A stretch of 41,757 nt of DNA, taken from the NCBI GenBank assembly GCA_005885515.1, contig VAWK01000027.1, forward strand, positions 86,437-128,193, given 5' to 3'. The notes beneath the pieces are model-generated. The model was given only the letters and a program-made list of their open reading frames with translations, did no database searches and was not told the origin of the DNA. Made by a program: the position numbers and the translations under genes. This document shows positions 25,720 to 33,465 of this stretch, in pieces. Source of the DNA: Actinomycetota bacterium (GTDB lineage Bacteria > Actinomycetota > Thermoleophilia > Solirubrobacterales > Solirubrobacteraceae). Position 1 is the first letter of the stretch, and the number at the start of each line of letters is the position of its first letter.

Positions 25720-27260
25720 ACCTCCCGGCGCCGAGCCCCGGCGGCGACGGCCGCGCGCCGGCCAGCGCGGGCGGCCCCTCGCCGCTGCAACGCGAACGGG
25801 CGCGAACGATCTTCCAGAAGGGCGCCACCTCTCGCCGCGCGTTTCAGTGCCCGCCGCCGGACGTGCCCGAGGCAGATCCCGACGAGCTCTTGCCGGCGCG
25901 CTTTCGCCGGCGTGAGCCGCCGCGGCTGCCCGAGGTCTCAGAGCCCGAGCTCGTGCGCCACTACGTGACGCTGTCCAAGCGCAACTTCGATCTCGACTCG
26001 GGCTTCTACCCGCTCGGATCGTGCACGATGAAGCACAACCCGCGGCTGCACGAGCGCGCGGCGGCGCTGGCCGGCCACGCCCGCCTGCACCCGCTGCAGG
26101 ACCCCGAGCGAGCGCAGGGAGCGCTCGAGCTGATGTGGCGCCTGCAGGGCGCGCTGGCCGAGATCTCGGGCCTGCCGCACGTGTCCCTGCAGCCCTCGGC
26201 GGGCTCGGCCGGAGAGCTGGCCGGGGTGCTGCTCACGCGCGCCTACCACGAGGACCGGGGCGAGCAGCGCCACAAGGTGCTCGCGCCCGACACCGCCCAC
26301 GGGACCAACCCGGCGACGGTGTCGATGGCCGGCCTGGAGGTCGTCAAGCTCGCGACCGATGCCGAAGGCGGCGTGGACGTGGACGACCTGCGCGTCAAGG
26401 CCGACACCGACGTGGCCTGCCTGATGCTCACCAACCCCAACACGCTCGGGGTATTCGACGCGAACATCGAGGAGATCGCCGCGATCGTGCACGGCGTCGG
26501 CGCGACGCTGTACTACGACGGCGCCAACCTCAACGCGGTGATGGGGCTCTCGCGGCCCGGCGACATGGGCTTCGACATCGTGCACTTCAACCTGCACAAG
26601 TCCTTCACGCAGCCGCACGGCGGGGGCGGCCCGGGCTCGGGGCCGATCGCGACCTCCGAGCGGATCGCCCCGTATTTGCCGCGGCCGCTGGTCGTGCGCC
26701 GCGAGGACGGGTCGTTCGCCCTCGAGCACCAGCGGCCCAAGTCGATCGGGCGCCTGCGCGGCTTTCACGGCAACTACGGCTGCTTGGTGCGCGCCTACGC
26801 CTACATCTGCTCGCTGGGCGCCGACGGCCTCAGAGACGCCTCCGAAGCGGCCGTGCTGAACGCCAACCACCTGCTCGCGAGGCTGTGCCAGAAGGGCGTG
26901 GCGGAGTACCTGCCGCTGGCCTATGGGCGGCTGTGCATGCACGAGTTCGTGCTGTCGGGCGGACCGATGAAGCGTGAGCTGAAGATCAAGACGCTCGACC
27001 TCGCCAAGCGGCTGCTCGACCACGGCTTCCATCCGCCGACCGTGTACTTCCCGCTGCTCGTGGAGGAGGCGCTGATGGTCGAGCCGACCGAGACCGAGAC
27101 GCGCGAGACGCTCGACGCCTTCGCCGAGGCGATCGCCGCGATCCTTGCGGAGGCCGCCGAGGACCCCGCCGTGGCGGAGGGCGCGCCGTACAGCACGCCC
27201 GTGCGACGCCTGGACGAGGTCGCGGCGGCCAAGCAGCCGGTCATTCGAGAGTCCCTGTAG
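25716..27260 (+). CDS. gcvPB: Glycine dehydrogenase (decarboxylating) subunit 2
   Basis: GcvPB is the PLP-binding half of the split glycine decarboxylase. The 514-residue protein has GFYPLGSCTMKHNPRLHE, SLQPSAGSAGELAGVL, APDTAHGTNPATVSMAG, the PLP lysine K295 in VHFNLHKSFTQPHGGGGPG, and HEFVLSGGPMKRELKIKT. GTG 25716 overlaps the gcvPA stop by 4 bases; the first ~25 residues are a Pro/Gly/Ala-rich extension before the conserved region. The last ~40 residues end in PYSTPVRRLDEVAAAKQPV, usual for the family. trpS begins one base after its stop. Confidence 0.96.
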
Positions 27261-27261
27261 C

Positions 27262-28275
27262 GTGCGCATCTTCTCCGGCATCCAGCCCACGGGGCGTAAG
27301 CACCTGGGCAACTACATCGGCGCGATCGTGCAGTACGTCGCAAGCCAGTACCGCGGCGAGGGGATCTTCTGCATCGTGGACCTGCACGCGATCACCGTCC
27401 CTTACTCGCCGGCCGAGCTTCGCGAGCGCTGCTATGACACCGCCGCGCTGCTCATCGCGGCGGGCCTCGAGCCCGCGCGCTGCACGCTGTTTCGCCAGAG
27501 CGACGTGCCCGAGCACACCGAGCTGACCTGGCTGCTGTCCACCGTCACCGAGCTCGGACGGCTGCAGCGGATGCACCAGTTCCGCGACAAGTCGCTGGCC
27601 CAGCGCGAGCTGGTCTCCGCCGCCCTGCTGTGCTACCCGGTGCTGCAGGCCGCCGACGTGCTCGCCTACCGGGCGCACGAGGTGCCCGTCGGGGAGGACC
27701 AGCGCGAGCATCTGGAGCTGATGCGCGACGTGGCGCGTCGCTTCAACGCACGCTTTGGCGATGGCGAGGAGGTGCTGGTCGTGCCCGAGCACCGCATCCC
27801 CGACGTGGGCGCGCGGATCATGGACCTGCAGGACCCGACCACGAAGATGTCGACCACCGCCGCGAGCGAGCAGGGGACCGTGTTCGTGCTCGACGGGCCG
27901 CAGGCGATCGAGCGCAAGCTCAAGAGCGCGGTCACCGATTCGGGCACCGAGGTCCGGCGCGCCCCCGAGAAGCCGGGCATCGGCAACCTGATCGAGATCC
28001 TCGCGGCGGTGCGCGACGCGCCGCCCGAGCAGATCGAGTCGGAGTACGCGGACGCGGGCTACGGGGCCTTCAAGGCGGCCGTCGCCGGCGCCGTGATCGA
28101 GTACCTGGCGCCGGTGCGCGAGCGCTATGACGAGCTGCGGGGCGACGAGAGCCAGCTCGAGCAAATCCTTCAGGGCGGCGCCGCGCAGGCCTCCGCGATC
28201 GCCGCCGAGACGCTCGCCGACGTGCGCGAGCGCATGGGCGTCGGCGCCCCCCGTCGGGCGCGGACGCTACCGTGA
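27262..28275 (+). CDS. trpS: Tryptophanyl-tRNA synthetase
   Basis: TrpS is a class I aminoacyl-tRNA synthetase that charges tRNA-Trp. The 337-residue protein opens with FSGIQPTGRKHLGNYIGA, where HLGN is the HIGH motif, and continues with FCIVDLHAIT, VPEHTELTWLLSTVTELGRL and DPTTKMSTTAAS, where K195-T199 is the KMSKS loop. GTG 27262 gives the exact family start one base after the gcvPB stop; the upstream open frame is a gcvPB shadow. No T-box or Trp-rich leader can fit upstream. scpA begins 7 bases after its stop. Confidence 0.96.
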   Translation: MRIFSGIQPTGRKHLGNYIGAIVQYVASQYRGEGIFCIVDLHAITVPYSPAELRERCYDTAALLIAAGLEPARCTLFRQSDVPEHTELTWLLSTVTELGRLQRMHQFRDKSLAQRELVSAALLCYPVLQAADVLAYRAHEVPVGEDQREHLELMRDVARRFNARFGDGEEVLVVPEHRIPDVGARIMDLQDPTTKMSTTAASEQGTVFVLDGPQAIERKLKSAVTDSGTEVRRAPEKPGIGNLIEILAAVRDAPPEQIESEYADAGYGAFKAAVAGAVIEYLAPVRERYDELRGDESQLEQILQGGAAQASAIAAETLADVRERMGVGAPRRARTLP

Positions 28276-28282
28276 GGCGCTG

Positions 28283-29065
28283 ATGAGCCTCGCGACGCTC
28301 GAGCTCGACCTCGAGCTCTTCACCGGCCCGTTCGATTTGCTGCTCGCGCTCGTGCTGCGCGAAGAGGTCGACCTGCTCGAGCTGCCGCTGGCCGAGATCG
28401 TGCTCGCCTACCTGGACCATCTCCAGACCCGGGATGAGCTCGATCTGGAGACGACCACCGAGTTCATCGTGCTGGTGGCCGCGCTGCTGGAGCTCAAGTC
28501 GCGCATGATGCTGACCGGCGAGGAGCAGGAGCTGCTCGAGATCGAGCCCGAGCAGGCGGCCGACGAGCTGCTCGCGCGCATGTTCGAGGCCCACCGCTAC
28601 CGCCGCGCCGCGGCTCACCTCGGCCAGTGCCTGGAGCGCGAGCACGGCGTGCGCTTCCGCTCGGTGCCGCTGCCCGCTCCTCTGCGGCGCACGATCCTGC
28701 CCCCGCCCGATGGCTCGGAGGACCCGGCGCTGCTGGGCCGGGCGATCGGCAGCCTGCTGCTGATGCCGCCCACGCTCAGCCTCGACCACGTCGCGGTCCC
28801 GCGCGTTCCCGTGGCCGAGCGCCTGGCGCACCTGCGCGCGCTGCTGCGCCGCGGCAGCTTCAGCTTCGAGGAGGCGGTCCGCGGGGCCGACCGGATGACC
28901 GTCGCGGTCACGCTGTTCGCGCTGCTGGAGCTCTACAAACGCGGCGAGGCGGAATGGCGCCAGGACCACAGCTTCGGCGAGATCTCGGTCAGCGCCCGCT
29001 CGGCGCTCGGCCCCGGGCGGGAGGGCGCACCAGGCATACGGCCCGCCGGGGCGATCGCGGGATGA
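28283..29065 (+). CDS. scpA: Segregation and condensation protein A
   Basis: ScpA is the kleisin that links SMC heads and, with ScpB, condenses and segregates the chromosome. The 260-residue protein has the N-terminal block LELFTGPFDLLLALVLREE, then LPLAEIVLAYLDHL, EFIVLVAALLELKSRMML, and the C-terminal winged-helix region with VAVTLFALLELYKRGEAEW. ATG 28283 has GAGG 5 bases upstream and gives the usual start. TGA overlaps the scpB ATG (ATGA). An smc gene is not in the window. Confidence 0.95.
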   Translation: MSLATLELDLELFTGPFDLLLALVLREEVDLLELPLAEIVLAYLDHLQTRDELDLETTTEFIVLVAALLELKSRMMLTGEEQELLEIEPEQAADELLARMFEAHRYRRAAAHLGQCLEREHGVRFRSVPLPAPLRRTILPPPDGSEDPALLGRAIGSLLLMPPTLSLDHVAVPRVPVAERLAHLRALLRRGSFSFEEAVRGADRMTVAVTLFALLELYKRGEAEWRQDHSFGEISVSARSALGPGREGAPGIRPAGAIAG

Positions 29066-29661
29066 GCGACGAGGGCGCGGCGCTCGCGCGCACGGTGGAG
29101 GCGCTGTTGTTTCTCTCAGGCGATCCGCTCACCTCGGCCGAGCTCGCCGATGCGGCCGAGGCGGACGAGCGTGACGTGGTCGCAGCGCTGGCGGTGCTGG
29201 CCGAGCGCCATGCGCCGGGGACGTCCGGCATCCGCCTGCGCGAACTGGCGGGCGGCTGGACGTTCACGAGCGACCCCGCGGCAGAGGATGCAGCGCGGCG
29301 GCTGTTCAGCCGGCCCCGGCTGGCGACGCTGACGCCGGCGCAGGCCGAGACGCTGGCGATCGTCGCCTACCTGCAGCCGATCTCGCGTCCGGAGATCACC
29401 CGGATCCGCGGCGTGAACGCCGACTCGGCCGCGGCCACGCTGCTCGACCGGGGCCTGATCGAGCCGGCGGGGCACTCCCAGTTCGGCGCCGTGCTGTACC
29501 GCACGAGCACGCACTTCCTGAAGCTGTTCGGGCTGCGCACGCTGGATGAGCTGCCCGACGTCGCCCGCTGGGACCCGACGCCCGAGGAGCAGGCCGAGCT
29601 GCGCGACCGTCTGCTGCGCGCCGGTGAGGCCCGCGCGGACAGCGGGCCCGGCGGGGCATAG
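29062..29661 (+). CDS. scpB: Segregation and condensation protein B
   Basis: ScpB is a dimeric double winged-helix protein that binds ScpA in the SMC complex. The 199-residue protein shows ARTVEALLFLSGDPLTSAEL, LRELAGGWTFTSDP, LTPAQAETLAIVAYLQPISR with EITRIRGVN, LLDRGLIEPAGHSQFGAVLY and THFLKLFGLRTLDELP, all typical. ATG 29062 overlaps the scpA stop by 4 bases. The scpA-scpB pair next to rluB is a widely conserved arrangement. Confidence 0.96.
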   Translation: MSDEGAALARTVEALLFLSGDPLTSAELADAAEADERDVVAALAVLAERHAPGTSGIRLRELAGGWTFTSDPAAEDAARRLFSRPRLATLTPAQAETLAIVAYLQPISRPEITRIRGVNADSAAATLLDRGLIEPAGHSQFGAVLYRTSTHFLKLFGLRTLDELPDVARWDPTPEEQAELRDRLLRAGEARADSGPGGA

Positions 29662-29700
29662 AGCGCCGACACGGCGCGGTGTCGCGGCAGAACGTCGAGA

Positions 29701-29837
29701 TAGCAAGCGGCGGGCGCTCGCGCGGCTACCTCGAACATCACGCGGCGTTGCGCGCGGCCGGGCTCTCCGACTAGCAAGCGCGCTCGCGCGCCTACCTCGA
29801 TCATCACGCGACGTTGCGCGCGGCCGGACTCTCCGAC
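29701..29837 (+). repeat. Imperfect tandem repeat between scpB and rluB
   Basis: Unit 1 (29701-29771, 71 nt) and unit 2 (29772-29837, 66 nt) begin TAGCAAGCG and end GGCTCTCCGAC or GGACTCTCCGAC. A third, partial copy (CAGCAAGCGCGC) follows at 29838. In one frame both units read YLEHHAALRAAGLSD and YLDHHATLRAAGLSD, with conservative changes and a stop after the first copy. This could be decayed coding sequence or a simple duplication. I see no gene in 29662-29877. Confidence 0.8.
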
Positions 29838-29863
29838 CAGCAAGCGCGCGCGATCGCTGCTCC

Positions 29864-29869
29864 TATCGT
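29864..29869 (+). promoter_or_regulatory. TATCGT -10-like hexamer before rluB
   Basis: TATCGT is followed by 8 bases and the rluB ATG, with no Shine-Dalgarno. It fits the TANNNT leaderless pattern seen elsewhere in this window. No -35 is seen. Confidence 0.45.
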
Positions 29870-29877
29870 TGCAGCCC

Positions 29878-30585
29878 ATGGCCGACCGGATGCGGCTGGC
29901 GAAGTACCTGGCACACGCTGGCGTCGCCTCCCGGCGCGCGGCCGAGTCGCTGATCGCCGCCGGGCGCGTGAGCGTGGAGGGACGCGCCGTGACCGATCCC
30001 GCCACCGCCGTCGCCGAGCACAGCCGCGTGGAGCTCGACGGGCGGCTGCTCGAGGGCCCCGAGCGGCGCGTTTGCTTCGCGGTCAACAAGCCGGTCGGGG
30101 TCCTGTCCACGGCGCGCGACACGCATGGGCGTGCGACGGTGCTGGAGCTCGCGCCGGCGGGCGGGCTGCGCCTGTACCCGGTTGGTCGGCTGGACGCTGA
30201 CAGCAGCGGGCTGATCCTGCTGACCAACGACGGCGCGCTGGCCAACCGCCTCACGCACCCCAGCTACCAGGTCGCCAAGACCTATCGCGCCAAGCTCGCC
30301 GGCGGCCCGATCGGCGCGGCGGCGCTGGCCGCGTTGCGCGCTGGCGTCGAGCTCGAGGACGGACGCACCGCGCCGGCGCGCGTGCGCCGCGTGGGGCCGG
30401 GCGAGATCGAGCTGACGATCCACGAGGGCCGAAACCGCCAGGTGCGGCGCATGTGCGCCGCGGTCGGCCACCCCGTGACGGCGCTCGAGCGGGTCGGCTT
30501 TGGGCCGCTCCGACTCGGCCGCCTGGCGCCCGGTGATCACCGCCGGCTCACGGCCGATGAGCTTCGGCGGCTAAGAGCCCTCTGA
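29878..30585 (+). CDS. rluB: 23S rRNA pseudouridine synthase, RluB type
   Basis: RsuA/RluB family pseudouridine synthase that modifies ribosomal RNA. The 235-residue protein has an N-terminal S4 RNA-binding domain (MRLAKYLAHAGVASRRAAES), then FAVNKPVGVLSTARDTHGR and the catalytic motif GRLDADSSGLILLTNDG with D106, and ends with HEGRNRQVRRMCAAVGHPV. ATG 29878 gives the expected start; TTG 29869 in frame is less likely. No ribosome binding site is visible and a -10-like hexamer sits 8 bases upstream. The scpA-scpB-rluB order is common. RluB and the related RluF/RsuA cannot be told apart with certainty by motif alone. Confidence 0.93.
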   Translation: MADRMRLAKYLAHAGVASRRAAESLIAAGRVSVEGRAVTDPATAVAEHSRVELDGRLLEGPERRVCFAVNKPVGVLSTARDTHGRATVLELAPAGGLRLYPVGRLDADSSGLILLTNDGALANRLTHPSYQVAKTYRAKLAGGPIGAAALAALRAGVELEDGRTAPARVRRVGPGEIELTIHEGRNRQVRRMCAAVGHPVTALERVGFGPLRLGRLAPGDHRRLTADELRRLRAL

Positions 30586-30599
30586 CACAATCGCGGCCC

Positions 30600-30965
30600 A
30601 TGCGACTGTTCGCCCTGCGGGGCGCAATCAGCGTCGACCGCAACGACGCGCGGGCGATCCACGAGGCGACGGCCACGCTGATGCGGGAGATCATGCAGCG
30701 CAACGGGCTGCGCCCCGAGGACCTGGTCAGCTGCATCTTCACCGCCACCGATGACCTCGACGCCGAGTTCCCGGCGGCGGCCGCGCGGGCGCTGGGCTTC
30801 GAGGAGGTGCCGCTCCTGTGCGCCCGCGAGATGGCCGTGCCGGACGCGGTGCCGCGGGTGATCAGGGTGCTGATCCACTACCACGCCGAGGAGGGGCATC
30901 GGGCCAGGCACGTGTACCTGCGCGAGGCCAGCGCGCTGCGCAGCGACCTGCAGGCGGCACAATAG
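30600..30965 (+). CDS. aroH: Chorismate mutase, AroH type
   Basis: AroH converts chorismate to prephenate, the branch to Phe and Tyr. The 121-residue protein is the trimeric Bacillus-type fold. The active-site residues known from B. subtilis AroH are present in place: R7 (FALRGAISVDRND), C74 and E77 (LLCAREM), R89 (VIRV) and Y106 (ARHVYLREA). ATG 30600 starts 14 bases after rluB and has no Shine-Dalgarno; CACAAT lies 8 bases upstream. Next to aroF, tyrA and aroA it clearly serves aromatic synthesis. No regulatory ACT domain is attached. Confidence 0.94.
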   Translation: MRLFALRGAISVDRNDARAIHEATATLMREIMQRNGLRPEDLVSCIFTATDDLDAEFPAAAARALGFEEVPLLCAREMAVPDAVPRVIRVLIHYHAEEGHRARHVYLREASALRSDLQAAQ

Positions 30966-30969
30966 GCCG

Positions 30970-32049
30970 GTGGCCCTCGAGTTCTCAGAGCGGATCCGGC
31001 GCATACCGTCCTACCCCGTAGCCGGGGGGTATGCCGAGGACGGCCCGCCCGTGCGACTGGCCAGCAACGAGTCGCCGTATCCGCCGCTGCCGGCGGTGAA
31101 GGACGCGATCGAGCGCGCCATGTCCACGCTCAACCGCTACCCCGACCCGTCCAACTCGCTGCTCAGAGCGAGGCTGAGCGAGCGCTACGGGGTTCCCGCG
31201 TCGCGGATCGCGATCGGCAACGGCTCGTGCGACATCCTGCTCGCGGCCGGCGAGGCGCTGCTGGAGCCAGGCGCGGAGCTGGTGTACGCCTGGCCGTCGT
31301 TCTCGGTCTACCCGCACCTCGCCGCCGCCTCGGGAGCGCGGGCGCTGACGGTCGCGCTCGACGCAGATGAGCGCCATGACCTGGACGCGATGCTCGCCGA
31401 GGTCACCGTCGCCACCAGGCTGGTGCTGGTGTGCAACCCCAACAATCCCACCAGCACCGCGATCCCGCTGTCGAGCATCGCCGCCTTCCTGGCGGAGGTG
31501 CCGGCGCACGTGTGCGTGATCGTCGATGAGGCCTACTGCGAGTTCAACCTGCTCGAGGACCCCGATGCGTCGATCGACCTGCTCGCCGCGCACCCCAACC
31601 TGGTGCTGCTGCGCACGTTCTCCAAGGTGCACGCGTTGTGCGGGCTGCGGGTGGGCTTCGCGCTGTGCGGCTCGGAGGACCTGCCACGGGCGGTCGACCA
31701 GGTGCGACAGCCGTTCTTCTGCAACGCGCTCGCCCAGGCGGCCGCGGTGGAGGCGCTGGCGCACCAGGACTCGGTCACAGATCGCGTGACGCGCACGATC
31801 GCCGAGCGCATCTCGATGGACGAGCGACTGCGCGCGCTGGGCCTCGAGCCCGCCGAGTCGCAGGCGAACTTCTGCTGGTTTCACCTCGGCGAGGAGCGCG
31901 AGGAGGATGAGGTCATGCGCGGACTCGCCGAGCGCGGCGTGCTGGTGCGCGGCGGCACCGCGCTGGGCGACCCGGGGGCGGTGCGCGTGACGTACGGGTC
32001 CTCCGAGGAGAACCTCCGCTTCCTCGAGGCGCTTGCCGAGGTGCTGTGA
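30970..32049 (+). CDS. hisC: HisC-type aminotransferase (histidinol-phosphate/aromatic)
   Basis: PLP class I/II aminotransferase of the histidinol-phosphate type, 359 residues. Marks are RLASNESPYPPLP, NRYPDPSNSLLRARLSERYG, GNGSCDILLAAGEALL, VCNPNNPTSTAIP, DEAYCEF and the PLP lysine K219 in RTFSKVHALCGLRVG. GTG 30970 is 4 bases after the aroH stop. Between aroH and aroF/tyrA it most likely aminates phenylpyruvate and hydroxyphenylpyruvate, perhaps as well as imidazole-acetol phosphate, as B. subtilis HisC does; no other his gene is near. The symbol names the family rather than a proven role. CACAAT overlaps the aroH stop 6 bases upstream. Confidence 0.88.
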   Translation: MALEFSERIRRIPSYPVAGGYAEDGPPVRLASNESPYPPLPAVKDAIERAMSTLNRYPDPSNSLLRARLSERYGVPASRIAIGNGSCDILLAAGEALLEPGAELVYAWPSFSVYPHLAAASGARALTVALDADERHDLDAMLAEVTVATRLVLVCNPNNPTSTAIPLSSIAAFLAEVPAHVCVIVDEAYCEFNLLEDPDASIDLLAAHPNLVLLRTFSKVHALCGLRVGFALCGSEDLPRAVDQVRQPFFCNALAQAAAVEALAHQDSVTDRVTRTIAERISMDERLRALGLEPAESQANFCWFHLGEEREEDEVMRGLAERGVLVRGGTALGDPGAVRVTYGSSEENLRFLEALAEVL

Positions 32050-32061
32050 AGCTGCTACAAA
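32033..32061 (+). promoter_or_regulatory. Possible promoter for the aroF leader
   Basis: TTGCCG (32033-32038), a 17-bp spacer and TACAAA (32056-32061) match the consensus at 4 of 6 positions each. Transcription would start near 32068, only a few bases before the leader ATG at 32076. It overlaps the end of hisC. Read-through from hisC is an alternative. Confidence 0.35.
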
Positions 32062-32075
32062 CTCCCGAGACGACC

Positions 32076-32162
32076 ATGCCCTCGCTGGCTAGCGCATCCG
32101 CTGCAGTCAATCGCGCGTACGCCGCGTGGTCGTCCTACGCCTACGCCTGGCGATTTAGCTAG
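32076..32162 (+). CDS. Aromatic-rich leader peptide of aroF
   Basis: This 28-codon frame runs from ATG 32076 to TAG 32160-32162, too short for routine gene calling. The first half is Ser/Ala-rich; the last 14 codons hold Y15, W18, Y21, Y23, W25 and F27, six aromatic residues of three kinds. GAGA at 32067-32070 is a possible ribosome binding site 5 bases upstream. It precedes DAHP synthase, the first step to Trp, Tyr and Phe. Stalling at these codons when aromatic tRNAs are uncharged would change folding of the mRNA that follows. By analogy with trpL and pheL leaders I infer ribosome-mediated attenuation. The peptide itself probably has no other role. Confidence 0.75.
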   Translation: MPSLASASAAVNRAYAAWSSYAYAWRFS

Positions 32163-32204
32163 GCGCTTCGAGGCAGGCCCGGCCGTGAGCGGGCCCGCGC
32201 CTCG
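32161..32204 (+). promoter_or_regulatory. Mutually exclusive leader hairpins after the leader stop
   Basis: CGAGGC (32169-32174) pairs with GCCTCG (32199-32204), with GGCCCG (32176-32181) and CGGGCC (32190-32195) nested inside. Alternatively AGGCGC (32161-32166), next to the leader stop, pairs with GCGCCT (32197-32202). AGGCG can also pair back with either of two CGCCT copies in the Tyr/Trp codons (32138-32142, 32144-32148). A ribosome at the stop would cover AGGCGC and favour the first form; one stalled at the Tyr codons would free it. No U-tract follows, so which form is 'off' is unclear. Confidence 0.5.
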
Positions 32205-32307
32205 CACAGGGTCCTGACCGACGGGACAGAGCGCCTTTCAAGCGGGCTCCACGCCCTCACTCGCGGCTCTGGCGCTGTTGGGCGGCGCGAGCCTCACGGA
32301 AGCCAGA

Positions 32308-32331
32308 GGGCCGCTGCCGAAGCGGTGGCCC
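32308..32331 (+). promoter_or_regulatory. Strong hairpin just before the aroF ribosome binding site
   Basis: GGGCCGCTGC (32308-32317) pairs with GCGGTGGCCC (32322-32331) across 10 positions, two of them G-U, closing the tetraloop CGAA. It lies 23 bases before AAAGGA, the aroF ribosome binding site. Another stem, CTCGCG (32260-32265) with CGCGAG (32286-32291), precedes it. These may be the terminator or pausing part of the leader. The 32163-32366 stretch holds no other gene that I can support. Confidence 0.5.
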
Positions 32332-32366
32332 GGACTAAGATCTCCAGGCGTCGAAAGGATGAGTTG

Positions 32367-33404
32367 ATGATGATCGTGATGAAGGAGACCGCCACCGAAC
32401 AGGAGGTGGAGGCGGTCGTCGAGAAGATCGAGCGAGTGGGTGCGCTCGCGCATCGCAGCCGCGGCGCGCGGGTGACGGTGATCGGCGCGATCGGCGACGT
32501 GGAGCAGGACGTCAGCGTCGAAAGCCTCGGCTTGGAGGGCGCGCCCGGCGTGGACCGGGTGGTGCCGATCCTCAAGCCCTACAAGCTCGCCTCGGCCCAG
32601 ATCACGCACGGCGAGATGACGGTGCTCGAGATCGACGGGCGCAAGGTCGGCGGCGAGAACTTCGCCTTGATCGCGGGCCCGTGCACGGTGGAATCGCGCG
32701 AGACCACGCTGCAGACCGCGCGCATCGTGCGCGATGCGGGCGCGACGCTGTTCCGCGGCGGCGCGTACAAGCCGCGCACCTCGCCGTACGCCTTCCAGGG
32801 CCTGGGCCAGGAGGGCCTGCGCCTGCTGGCCGAGGCGAAGGCCGAGACGGGCCTGCCGATCGTGACCGAGCTGTTGGACATCCGCGATCTCGACGCGGTG
32901 CTGGAGGTCGCCGACGTGATCCAGATCGGCGCGCGCAACATGCAGAACTACCCGCTGCTCGCCGAGATCGGCCGCGCCGGGCGCCCGGCGCTGCTCAAGC
33001 GCGCCCTGTCGGCGCCGCTGGATGAGCTGCTGATGGCGGCGGAGTACATCCTCAAGGAAGGCAATCGTGCGGTGATGCTGTGCGAGCGGGGCATACGCAC
33101 GTTCGAGACCGACCATCGCCGCGTCACGCTCGATCTGATGGCGGTGCCGATACTGAAGGAACTCACGCACCTGCCCGTGATCGTCGACCCGAGCCACGCG
33201 GCGGGCCGGCGCGAGCTCGTGCTGCCGCTGTCGCTGGCGGCCGCCGCGGCGGGCGCCGACGGGATCATCGTCGAGACCCACCCCAATCCCGACGAGGCGA
33301 TCTGCGATGGGCCGCAGGCGCTGCGCGCGGACTCGTTCGCCGAGTACCTCGCGCTCGTCGAGCGCGCCGCCGGGCTGGCGGGAAAGGCGCTCAGCGTCGT
33401 CTGA
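32367..33404 (+). CDS. aroF: DAHP synthase, type I beta
   Basis: This enzyme condenses phosphoenolpyruvate and erythrose-4-phosphate to DAHP, the first shikimate step. The 345-residue protein has an N-terminal ferredoxin-like regulatory domain (about 1-70, MIVMKETATEQEVEAVVEKI) as in the feedback-sensitive Thermotoga type, then the barrel with IAGPCTVESRETT, FRGGAYKPRTSPYAFQG, IGARNMQNYPLL, LLKRALSAPLDE and VIVDPSHAAGRRE. ATG 32367 (or 32370) has AAAGGA at 32354-32359 about 7-10 bases upstream, one of the best ribosome binding sites here. The longer open frame starting at GTG 32325 would begin inside the hairpin and is rejected. Both allosteric and leader control seem likely. Confidence 0.95.
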   Translation: MMIVMKETATEQEVEAVVEKIERVGALAHRSRGARVTVIGAIGDVEQDVSVESLGLEGAPGVDRVVPILKPYKLASAQITHGEMTVLEIDGRKVGGENFALIAGPCTVESRETTLQTARIVRDAGATLFRGGAYKPRTSPYAFQGLGQEGLRLLAEAKAETGLPIVTELLDIRDLDAVLEVADVIQIGARNMQNYPLLAEIGRAGRPALLKRALSAPLDELLMAAEYILKEGNRAVMLCERGIRTFETDHRRVTLDLMAVPILKELTHLPVIVDPSHAAGRRELVLPLSLAAAAAGADGIIVETHPNPDEAICDGPQALRADSFAEYLALVERAAGLAGKALSVV

Positions 33405-33409
33405 TGGGC

Positions 33410-33445
33410 AGCCCGCCGACGCATGCGCCTAGTGCGCGGCGGGCT
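33410..33445 (+). terminator. Hairpin between aroF and tyrA
   Basis: AGCCCGCCG (33410-33418) and CGGCGGGCT (33437-33445) are perfect 9-bp complements with an 18-nt loop, 5 bases after the aroF stop. No U-tract follows. It could end part of the transcription, or be an RNA processing or stability element setting the aroF/tyrA ratio. Confidence 0.45.
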
Positions 33446-33465
33446 CCCCATGGCGGGCGCGGCCG

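Noticed and set aside
27241-27261. T-box or Trp leader controlling trpS
   Set aside because: trpS starts one base after gcvPB, so no leader can be present at this position.
29814-30200. 128-codon frame starting in the repeat and overlapping rluB
   Set aside because: Within rluB it is an Arg-rich shadow of another frame; only the part before rluB (repeat-encoded) is of interest.
32325-32366. GTG 32325 as the aroF start
   Set aside because: It lies inside the 32308-32331 hairpin, adds residues not found in the family and has no ribosome binding site, while ATG 32367 has AAAGGA at the right distance.
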